This document shows positions 50,575 through 57,694 of a stretch of DNA of 64,000 nucleotides, piece by piece. The DNA lies in the NCBI RefSeq assembly GCF_009905605.1, contig NZ_JAAAKZ010000004.1:62001-126000 (forward strand), in the 5' to 3' direction. This DNA comes from Runella sp. CRIBMP. Lineage in GTDB: Bacteria; Bacteroidota; Bacteroidia; Cytophagales; Spirosomataceae. The notes below the pieces were generated by a model. That model searched no databases, was not told where the DNA came from, and saw only the letters and a list, made by a program, of their open reading frames with translations. Numbering within the stretch: the stretch's first letter is position 1; the number at the start of each line of letters is the position of its first letter. Position numbers and translations under genes: made by a program.

Positions 50575-52074
50575 TTACTTACCATAGCCTGGATTCTGTT
50601 CTAAGGCGGTATTATTTTGCAATACCACTGTGGGAACAGGCCATAAATAATCACGGTCTTTGTTGAATTTACGTGTACCGATTTTACCGCCTGTAAAATT
50701 ATAAATATCCGTATTCATTACCTTCTCTGCCGTACCCCACCGACGAATATCATGGTAATATAGCCCCTCGCCAGCCAACTCAATGCGCCGCTCGTGACGT
50801 ATTTCTTCACGCATTTGCTCTTTCGTCAGTCCAGAAGTAAAATTGGGCATACCAGCACGTTTGCGGATAAGGTTCAAAGCATCATAAATGGCTTGGTTGG
50901 GGCCTGTTACCTCGTTTTGAGCTTCTGCAAACATTAATAAGACATCAGCATAGCGGAATACCATGTAATTCAATTCTGACAATCCAGCCGCAATGGTTGT
51001 CCCCGCTTCGTTGTCTTTATAAACAGTATATTTTTTTTGTCCAATTCCCGTAAAACCAAAGGTGTTGGCAAGTACCGTTTTTGCTCTAAATGTACTGCCT
51101 GGTAAAATATTGGTTTGGTTCATGCGGGGGTCACGGTTGTCGTAGGGCTTTTTGGGGTCAAAAAGCTTTGACTGAGACGCTGGCAAACCATCAGTCATGT
51201 AATAATCATTGAGCAAATCGGGTAGGGGGGCTATCGAATTGAAATCAGTAAAGGTAATGTCCATTGAATGGGTAAACTCGGGATTTTTGAACTGAACATC
51301 AAAAATTACTTCTGTATTCCCTTCTTTGTCGAGTTGAAATAACTCACGATAATCAGGAAAAAGGGTATATGACTTGCCATCAATGATTTGTTTGGCCGCC
51401 GACGCTGCCCCCTGAAAATCACCTTTATAGAGCATTGTACGGGCTTTTAGAGCCAATGCAGCCCCTTTGGAGGCATGTCCTTTGGTAGTGCCAAGTTGCG
51501 GCAAGTCAACTACGGCTTCATCACAGTCTTTGATGATTTGTGCATATACCTCGTCGGCTTTATTTCTGGGCAATGTTCCTTGTTTTTCTAAATTGGGGGT
51601 TTCTAAAATTAGGGGTACACCGCCATAATACAGCCAGAGGTTGTGATAAAACAATGCCCTCAAAAACTTTGCTTCGGCAGCATAGCGTTTTTTTAGGGTT
51701 TCGTCCATGGCTATTTTACCTATGTTGTCTAACAATGTGTTGGCGCGTCCAATACCTACATAACAAGCGCCCCATTTGCTATTGATGATTCCATTGTTGG
51801 CGGCATCGTGGATACTTTGGGAAAGAAACCCACCACCTCCTGTGTTATTGTAAGTAAATGCATTGGGCGTGGCTGCCTCCATGGCAATCATGGACACGTC
51901 GCCATATACATTGGTATTAAGAAGGGCATTATAGGTGCCAATAAGTGCCGCCTCAGCGTGTTGGCGAGTTTTCCAAAAGTCCACTTGGGTGAGTCTGTCG
52001 GAGGGCGATACATCTAAAAAATCGGAACAACTGCCCAAAACCAGACTGAGGGCTAAAATTATGTATTTTCTCAT
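50575..52074 (-). CDS. RagB/SusD family nutrient-binding lipoprotein
   Basis: A 499-residue SusD protein with lipobox LVLGSC (Cys16). The N-terminal TPR-like part has DVSPSDRLTQVDFWKT, FLRALFYHNLWLYYGGVPLI (the conserved helix that contacts SusC) and GKAsALALKARTMLYKGD-like SKGAALALKARTMLYKG. The C-terminus has YMVFRYADVLLMFAEAQNE and RREIRHERRIELAGEGLYYHDIRRWG-type ends. It should sit on the SusC barrel at the cell surface and bind the glycan. It follows SusC by 19 bases and precedes the sulfatase by 18, so the three are translated from one message. Confidence 0.95.
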   Translation of the reverse strand: MRKYIILALSLVLGSCSDFLDVSPSDRLTQVDFWKTRQHAEAALIGTYNALLNTNVYGDVSMIAMEAATPNAFTYNNTGGGGFLSQSIHDAANNGIINSKWGACYVGIGRANTLLDNIGKIAMDETLKKRYAAEAKFLRALFYHNLWLYYGGVPLILETPNLEKQGTLPRNKADEVYAQIIKDCDEAVVDLPQLGTTKGHASKGAALALKARTMLYKGDFQGAASAAKQIIDGKSYTLFPDYRELFQLDKEGNTEVIFDVQFKNPEFTHSMDITFTDFNSIAPLPDLLNDYYMTDGLPASQSKLFDPKKPYDNRDPRMNQTNILPGSTFRAKTVLANTFGFTGIGQKKYTVYKDNEAGTTIAAGLSELNYMVFRYADVLLMFAEAQNEVTGPNQAIYDALNLIRKRAGMPNFTSGLTKEQMREEIRHERRIELAGEGLYYHDIRRWGTAEKVMNTDIYNFTGGKIGTRKFNKDRDYLWPVPTVVLQNNTALEQNPGYGK

Positions 52075-52093
52075 TTTGCGTTTCGTTTATGAA

Positions 52094-55000
52094 TTAAAAA
52101 GTAACACTTAAACCTCCGGTTACCACCTTTGCAATGGGATAGGCAATGATATTCTCGTTGGCGGCATTTCTTTCTGGATCACCCAAGGTAAAATCAGCAA
52201 AAGTCAGTAGGTTTTGCCCATTTACAAAAGCCCTTAATCTGCTTATCCCCAGTTTTTTAGTGAGTTTGTCAGGAATAGTATAACCTAACTGGATATTTTT
52301 CAATCGGAGATAGGACGCATCTCTCATCCAAAAATCAGACACTTGGAAGTTTTGCGGATACCCATTGGCCGTCGTCAATCGCGGATATTTCGCATTGGGA
52401 TTATTGACCGTCCACGATTCTGTCAGGAATTCTTTGGTGACCCCTGCTCCATTGCGGTACGGGAATCCTAAGTTGGCATTGACGTAGTTTTGAAGCCCTT
52501 GCACCCCTTGAAAGAAGGCGGAAAAATCAATGCCTTTATAGTCGGCACCAAACGTAAAACTGTAAGTGTATTTAGGGATAGTATTGCCGATGATTTCGCG
52601 GTCGTTATTATCCACTCTATTATCACCGTTTACATCCACGTAGCGAATGTCGCCGGGCAAAGTGACCGTATTTTGAAAGGGGGCCGCTTTGATTTCGTCG
52701 GTATTTTGGAAGTAGCCCATACTGCGTAAACCAAAATAGGAATCAATCGGATACCCTTCAAAAATCACGCGGTTTCCATTGAATATTCGTTGACCTCCTG
52801 TGTTCAGAACATTGTTGGACAATTGCAATAAGTTACCACCGAGGTTATAACTGAGTTTACCTATTTTATCCCGCCAATTGAGGGTAAACTCGATACCTTT
52901 ATTTTGAACTTCGCCTATATTTCGTACTGGCCCGGTCAGGTTTCCGACTTGCTGTGGAATATTCACCTGACGCAAAATACCCGAGGTGATTTTATTGAAC
53001 CAGTCAAACTCGCCCGTCAAGCGTTGATTAAAAAGCCCAAAATCAAGCCCAATATCCGTCATGGTGGTCGTTTCCCAAGTTAAATTTTGCTCGGCTATTT
53101 GTGTAACTGCCCCACCGCTTACTACGGTATTATTGTAATTGTAATTTATTCCAGACGTGACGGCCTCTATGAATCCAAACAATTGTTGCGGCTGACTACC
53201 CAATTGTCCCCAAGAAGCACGCAGTTTGAGGTTAGAAATCGGTTTTACGTTTTTCATGAATTCCTCTTCATTGATGCGCCATCCCGCCGAAATTGAGGGA
53301 AAAAAGCCCCAACGTTTATCGGGAGCAAAGCGCGACGAGCCATCGTAACGAAAATTGGTTTCTAACAAATATTTGTCATTGAAAACATAATTGATACGAC
53401 CAAAGTAAGACATCAGCCGCGATTGGGTGGAGTTGCCGCCCACCACAGGATTGGCACTACCCGCATTAAGTTCAGAGATTTCGTTGGCAAAATATCCCTG
53501 ATTCCCCGCATTAAAGCTGCCATTCCTAAACATTTCCAAGCTAAAGCCTCCCAATGCGGTGAGTTCGCTTTTGCCAAGGGTCTTGTTCCAATTGATGGTA
53601 TGAAAATTGGTTAAACTCAGGGCTTCAGCTAAACTCTGCCTTACACCACGCACGGGAATATTACCCATCGGGGCTATCACCCCTGTTTTGGGGTGTTTGA
53701 GGTCTATAACTGGATTGTTGAACCTCTCTACATCATAGCCGAAATTGGGGGCAATGGTCACTTTGTAGTGTAAGTTTTTTGATAATTGCGCCTCGGCAAA
53801 AAAATTGAAAATGGCGCTAAAATTGGTGTTTTTCCGAAATCCTTCAAAAGCTAATGCGTATGGATTACGATAAAAATTGTGGCCCGGTACACGAATCCAC
53901 TGGTCTGCGTAGCTTCCATCGGCCAAAAGCGGGACTTGCATAGGTAAGCCCCGATAAATAAGTCCCATCAATCCGCCTTCGCCATTGCCTTCATCGGCAG
54001 TGTAGGCCGACTCGCGGTAGTCCCAAAAATTGGCAATGATGTTACCGCCTATTTTCAACCATTTTGTCACATCCGAGGCGATGTTGGTATTGATGGAATA
54101 GCGTTTCGCGCCCGACCCCAACATAATGCCGTCTTGGTTGAGATACCCCAGCGATAAGGCAAAAGTAGTACGGTCGTTGCCGCCCGAAAAACGGAGATTA
54201 TGCTCCTGTTGAGCCGCTTTCCGAAACATGACATCAAACCAATTTGTATTGGCATAAATGTACGGGTCGGAGCCTGATTTGTATTCATCAATGATTGCCT
54301 GAGTATATTCTATGGGACTACCTTGATTTTGCAATGCTAAGTTTTTGCCTTCCATGTATTGCACGGCATCGGAAACGGCATCTGGGAAAGTCGTGGCTTC
54401 TTGGTAGCCAGCGTACATGTTGTAGTCCACTTTGAATTTTCCTTTTTCGCCGCCTCGGGTTTTGACCAATACTACGCCGTTGGCGGCTCTATTTCCGTAA
54501 ATCGCCGAAGATGCCGCGTCTTTTAGAACTGTAATACTTTCTATATCAGCAGGGTTGATGTCTTTCAAGTTGTATTCGACGCCATCCACTAAGACAAGGG
54601 GGTTGTTATTGGTGCCAAACGAGCCCACTCCCCGAATACGAATAGTTGCTCCATCGGCCCCTGGTCTCCCTCTGGACATGTTAACATAAACTCCTGAAAG
54701 TCCCTGTAGCGCTTGTGAAGAATTGGTAATGGGGCGGTTTGCCAAAAACTTTTGGTCAATCGAGGCTACCGAACCTGTAAGGTTGGCTTTCTTTTGAACT
54801 CCATATCCTACCACAACGACCTCTTCGAGGGCTTTGGTGTCGGGTTTTAAAGATACATTTAGGGTGGTTTGGGAGCCGATGGTTATTTCTTGCGAAAGAT
54901 ACCCTACAAACGAAAATACCAAAATAGCTTTTTCGTCAGGCACGTCGAGTTTGTATTTACCACTGGCATCGGTCGTCGTGCCTTTTTGAGTTCCTTTCAC

Positions 55001-55453
55001 CAAAATACTCACGCCAGGCAATCCTCCCCCGCTTTCATCAGTTACGGTTCCCGTAACGGTTTGGTCTAATTTAGGGTCGAGGGTAGTTGGAACGGGCTTG
55101 GGTTCTGCTTCTTCGGGTAGGTTACCCAAAATACGTCGCATCAAAACAATCTTGTTGGCTTTGATGACTTGGTAGCTGATTTGTCGCGGGGTTAGAATGC
55201 GCTGCAATACCGACTCTAAAGTCTCGTCTTTGATGTCAATGGTCAACTTTTCGTCGTTGGCGAGTACTCCTTTTTGGTAAGAAAAAACAACGTTCGCTTT
55301 TCGCTCAATGCTTTTGAGCACAGCTTTGAGGTCTGTATTTTTCAAATTGAGCGTAATTTTTTCCTGAAGCCGTTCTTGGCCAAAGGTATTCTCCGCAAAA
55401 CTGAGGGTAGTCAGCAGACAAACGAGCAGCAACGGGGTGAGGGTGATTTTCAT
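52094..55453 (-). CDS. SusC family transporter with STN signalling domain
   Basis: The 1119-residue transporter has a signal peptide (ending near ENTFGQ), then an STN domain (about 30-105, ITLNLKNTDLKAVLKSIERKANVVFSYQ region). A CarboxypepD_reg-like domain follows (about 145-230, LPGVSILVKGT), then EVVVVGYGVQKK, the plug (LVDGVEYNL, YGNRAANGVVLVKT) and a barrel ending VVTGGLSVTF. The STN domain is the one that contacts FecR-type anti-sigma factors. This agrees with the FecR and ECF sigma genes upstream and predicts substrate-dependent autoregulation. I take the ATG at 55453, which opens the signal peptide. The leader (55454-55659) holds an oppositely oriented promoter and terminator. Confidence 0.95.
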   Translation of the reverse strand: MKITLTPLLLVCLLTTLSFAENTFGQERLQEKITLNLKNTDLKAVLKSIERKANVVFSYQKGVLANDEKLTIDIKDETLESVLQRILTPRQISYQVIKANKIVLMRRILGNLPEEAEPKPVPTTLDPKLDQTVTGTVTDESGGGLPGVSILVKGTQKGTTTDASGKYKLDVPDEKAILVFSFVGYLSQEITIGSQTTLNVSLKPDTKALEEVVVVGYGVQKKANLTGSVASIDQKFLANRPITNSSQALQGLSGVYVNMSRGRPGADGATIRIRGVGSFGTNNNPLVLVDGVEYNLKDINPADIESITVLKDAASSAIYGNRAANGVVLVKTRGGEKGKFKVDYNMYAGYQEATTFPDAVSDAVQYMEGKNLALQNQGSPIEYTQAIIDEYKSGSDPYIYANTNWFDVMFRKAAQQEHNLRFSGGNDRTTFALSLGYLNQDGIMLGSGAKRYSINTNIASDVTKWLKIGGNIIANFWDYRESAYTADEGNGEGGLMGLIYRGLPMQVPLLADGSYADQWIRVPGHNFYRNPYALAFEGFRKNTNFSAIFNFFAEAQLSKNLHYKVTIAPNFGYDVERFNNPVIDLKHPKTGVIAPMGNIPVRGVRQSLAEALSLTNFHTINWNKTLGKSELTALGGFSLEMFRNGSFNAGNQGYFANEISELNAGSANPVVGGNSTQSRLMSYFGRINYVFNDKYLLETNFRYDGSSRFAPDKRWGFFPSISAGWRINEEEFMKNVKPISNLKLRASWGQLGSQPQQLFGFIEAVTSGINYNYNNTVVSGGAVTQIAEQNLTWETTTMTDIGLDFGLFNQRLTGEFDWFNKITSGILRQVNIPQQVGNLTGPVRNIGEVQNKGIEFTLNWRDKIGKLSYNLGGNLLQLSNNVLNTGGQRIFNGNRVIFEGYPIDSYFGLRSMGYFQNTDEIKAAPFQNTVTLPGDIRYVDVNGDNRVDNNDREIIGNTIPKYTYSFTFGADYKGIDFSAFFQGVQGLQNYVNANLGFPYRNGAGVTKEFLTESWTVNNPNAKYPRLTTANGYPQNFQVSDFWMRDASYLRLKNIQLGYTIPDKLTKKLGISRLRAFVNGQNLLTFADFTLGDPERNAANENIIAYPIAKVVTGGLSVTF

Positions 55454-55491
55454 AAGGTAGAAAATCTCTTTTCTGGTAAAGAAATTTGACA

Positions 55492-55499
55492 TAGATTTG
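55492..55499 (+). promoter_or_regulatory. Opposite-strand -7 box in the SusC leader (TAGATTTG)
   Basis: An exact TAnnTTTG box reads away from the SusC gene on the plus strand, where no plus-strand gene exists. A weak TCTG lies at 55472-55475. It could start a short antisense RNA that ends at the terminator at 55570-55601. Confidence 0.35.
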
Positions 55500-55505
55500 A
55501 TTGTT

Positions 55506-55601
55506 TTTGTTTTGGAAAAGGCAAGACACGAAAACGCGGTGCTTCGTACACACCTGCGGATTCAACAAGGGAAAGATGTGACAGCATCTTTCCTCTTTTT
55601 T
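55506..55601 (+). ncRNA. Candidate cis-antisense RNA in the SusC leader
   Basis: The predicted transcript would begin a few bases after the plus-strand -7 box at 55492-55499 and stop at the intrinsic terminator ending at 55601, giving about 95 nt. It would be fully antisense to the 5' untranslated region of the minus-strand susC gene. Bacteroides PULs are known to carry antisense RNAs near susC (DonS type). No expression data are available here, so this is inference from two signals. Confidence 0.35.
55570..55601 (+). terminator. Plus-strand Rho-independent terminator upstream of susC
   Basis: A perfect 9-bp stem (55570-55578 with 55585-55593, loop TGACAG, plus a G-U closing pair) is followed by TCTTTTTT. 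It is oriented for plus-strand transcripts although both flanking genes are on the minus strand; on the minus strand no T tract follows. Confidence 0.75.
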
Positions 55602-55659
55602 GGATGGGGAGTTAAGAGATTTTGGGTTTACATATTTTTTGGGTTTAACGACAAATGAT

Positions 55660-56784
55660 TTACTTGCATCCTTTTGATTCGATAATAATCTGGGCATCAA
55701 TCTCTTTGTAAGCCGCACCGATGGTCTGACAAATCACTTCGAGCTGGTCGTATAGAGAATCATCGCTGATGGTGGTGGTCAAAATACAGCCAGAAAGCGC
55801 ATCTTCGTTGTAGCGGATTTCAACGCCAAATAACTTTTCCAGCTCTTCAAATACTTCGGCTACTTTGACTTCGTCAAATTGCCTTTTTATCAGTGAGTTT
55901 TGTGTGATAATGGGTACGGGAATATCTACCAAACTGCGGTTCAATAGTTCGTTTGTTCGGTTAAAAACAGCTTGCTGATTGGGAAACAAGAGCAATCCTT
56001 TGGTTTCGGGGTCGGCAATGTCGATGCGATTTTGTTTAAATACCGATACCCTGCCAGTCTGTACTTTTACCGTTACTTGCTTGCCATCTTCTAAGGCTGA
56101 TACCCTGAAGCTTGTTCCCAATACTTTGGTAATCAGTTCGTTGGCGTATACATAAAACGGTTTGGCTGGATTTTCAGCTACGTCAAAAAACGCTTCTCCG
56201 CTCAGTACCACTTCGCGGCGGTTGGTTTCAAAATGTACAGGAAAACTCAGACGGCTTCCCTTTTCCAAATGTACCATTGTGCCGTCTTCGAGGCGTATTT
56301 TTTTGGTGGTTGGGCCATTGTTTGCCACTTCCCGACGGGGGCTTTTTTCTTCAACAACGGCTATTAAATCTTGATAACTTACTTGGTGATCGGGCTGCCT
56401 CATTGTCCAAACCCACGCCATCCCTGCCAAAAACACCAAACTTGCCGCCCACCTAAAAGCGGAGTGCCCGCTTCGGTGTACTGGCTTGGCCGTTGTTTGC
56501 CAAAAGCGACGGACTAATCCAGCCTGTTCTTCCACTTCTTCTTCTTCGGAAATGATGGCTGTTATATTGGTCCAAACGGCTTTTTTATCAAGTGCAGGAG
56601 TAATTTGTCCTTCAGCCTTTTGCATGGCCAAAATCAGTTGTTGGGCCTGTGCTATTTCATCGGCTTTAGCAGGGTGTTTTTGTTTAAACTCCTGCCAAAA
56701 AGTGTCTTTTTCCTGAAACAATACCCACCGCACAAACGAGTCGTCGTGCAAGAAATCATTACATTGGAAATGGTCATAGTTCAT
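55660..56784 (-). CDS. FecR family anti-sigma factor
   Basis: The 374-residue single-pass inner-membrane protein has a cytoplasmic N-terminus (about 1-95), a membrane helix (WAASLVFLAGMAWVW), the FecR domain (RLEDGTMVHLEKGSRLSFP, VVLSGEAFFDVAEN, TKVLGTSFRVSA) and a C-terminal DUF4974 domain (VAEVFEELEKLFGVEIRYN). The C-terminal domain is thought to meet the STN domain of the SusC transporter and release the sigma factor when substrate binds. The ATG at 56784 follows the sigma stop by 22 bases; an upstream start would overlap the sigma gene. Confidence 0.94.
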   Translation of the reverse strand: MNYDHFQCNDFLHDDSFVRWVLFQEKDTFWQEFKQKHPAKADEIAQAQQLILAMQKAEGQITPALDKKAVWTNITAIISEEEEVEEQAGLVRRFWQTTAKPVHRSGHSAFRWAASLVFLAGMAWVWTMRQPDHQVSYQDLIAVVEEKSPRREVANNGPTTKKIRLEDGTMVHLEKGSRLSFPVHFETNRREVVLSGEAFFDVAENPAKPFYVYANELITKVLGTSFRVSALEDGKQVTVKVQTGRVSVFKQNRIDIADPETKGLLLFPNQQAVFNRTNELLNRSLVDIPVPIITQNSLIKRQFDEVKVAEVFEELEKLFGVEIRYNEDALSGCILTTTISDDSLYDQLEVICQTIGAAYKEIDAQIIIESKGCK

Positions 56785-56806
56785 GGTATCAAAAACTAAA
56801 AGGTGG

Positions 56807-57418
56807 TTAATTAACAAGGTGGGATATTTGTAAAAGTAGCAGCAAAATTGGGTGTATACCTTTGATAGTGAGGCGTAACACGCTATATGCCTTAAAAAGC
56901 AAATTGCTGACCGACTGCTTGCTGAGGCTCATGAGTTGGGTCATTTCGTCTAGGCTCATACCGTGATAAAAACGCAGATTGATGGCTTCCTGCTGGCGTT
57001 GGCTTAGCTGGGCAATGGCCTTGGCAACGGCCTGCGTTTGGGTAATATGGGTCTCTTGTTCAATAGATTGTTGTTCCGACGAAAACGCCACCAAAAAATC
57101 AAGAAAATCGTTGATATCTTCAGAGGTTTCGAGCAGGTCGTTTCGGGTGTTTCGGATTACCTGATGGCGTAAGGCACGAAATAAGTAAAACTTTACGCTT
57201 TCTACGTCGGCCAGATGCTGTCGGCGTCGCCATAAATCCACAAAAACGTCCTGAATGGCGTCTTCGAGCTGTTGTTTTTCGTTGCAGTACCGATACCCAT
57301 AGTTGGCCAGTACCTCAAAATAACGGTTATACAACTGCTCAAACGCCCGCACGTCGCCCTTCTTAAAAGCAATCCAAAGGGTTGTTTCGTCGGTGTTGTT
57401 TTGGGGGCTTCTCTTCAT
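56807..57418 (-). CDS. ECF-type RNA polymerase sigma-70 factor
   Basis: A 203-residue sigma factor of the Bacteroidota FecI-like ECF group. Region 2 spans about 20-90 (ALFQLYNRYF-like AFEQLYNRYFEVL, DAIQDVFVDLWRRR). Region 4 spans about 125-180 (AIAQLSQRQQEAINLRFYHGMSLDEMTQL, SKQSVSNLLFKAY), and a hydrophobic tail follows. It should direct transcription of the adjacent SusC/SusD/sulfatase genes when released by FecR. I use the ATG at 57418 (MKRSPQNN); the frame opens at 57460. It is the first gene of the locus. Confidence 0.95.
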   Translation of the reverse strand: MKRSPQNNTDETTLWIAFKKGDVRAFEQLYNRYFEVLANYGYRYCNEKQQLEDAIQDVFVDLWRRRQHLADVESVKFYLFRALRHQVIRNTRNDLLETSEDINDFLDFLVAFSSEQQSIEQETHITQTQAVAKAIAQLSQRQQEAINLRFYHGMSLDEMTQLMSLSKQSVSNLLFKAYSVLRLTIKGIHPILLLLLQISHLVN

Positions 57419-57617
57419 ATTTTTGGCAAACACTTCGTTATCTGCTTGGCATATTACCATTTATTCTAAAACAAGTCACAAATCAGTTATAAGTACAGGT
57501 ACAGGGGTTACCAAAAAATACCCTTCATTCTGAAATATTTTTTTAGAAAAATGTAGAAAGCTCCAATAAGAGGCAATTTGCTACGGTGGGTGGTTGTAAG
57601 ACACGGGCCAAAGCCTT

Positions 57618-57654
57618 AAAAAAACAAATCCCCAACGGAAGCCCGCCGGGGATT
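57618..57654 (-). terminator. Rho-independent terminator of the second PUL
   Basis: On the minus strand, a 7-bp stem (57648-57654 with 57627-57633) with an inner 3-bp helix runs into seven T (A run 57618-57624 on plus). It sits 41 bases after the stop at 57695 and closely matches the terminator of the sulfatase locus. Confidence 0.85.
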
Positions 57655-57694
57655 GATGCTGTTCATTACCTATCTTTTTTTACAAAAACTTCAA

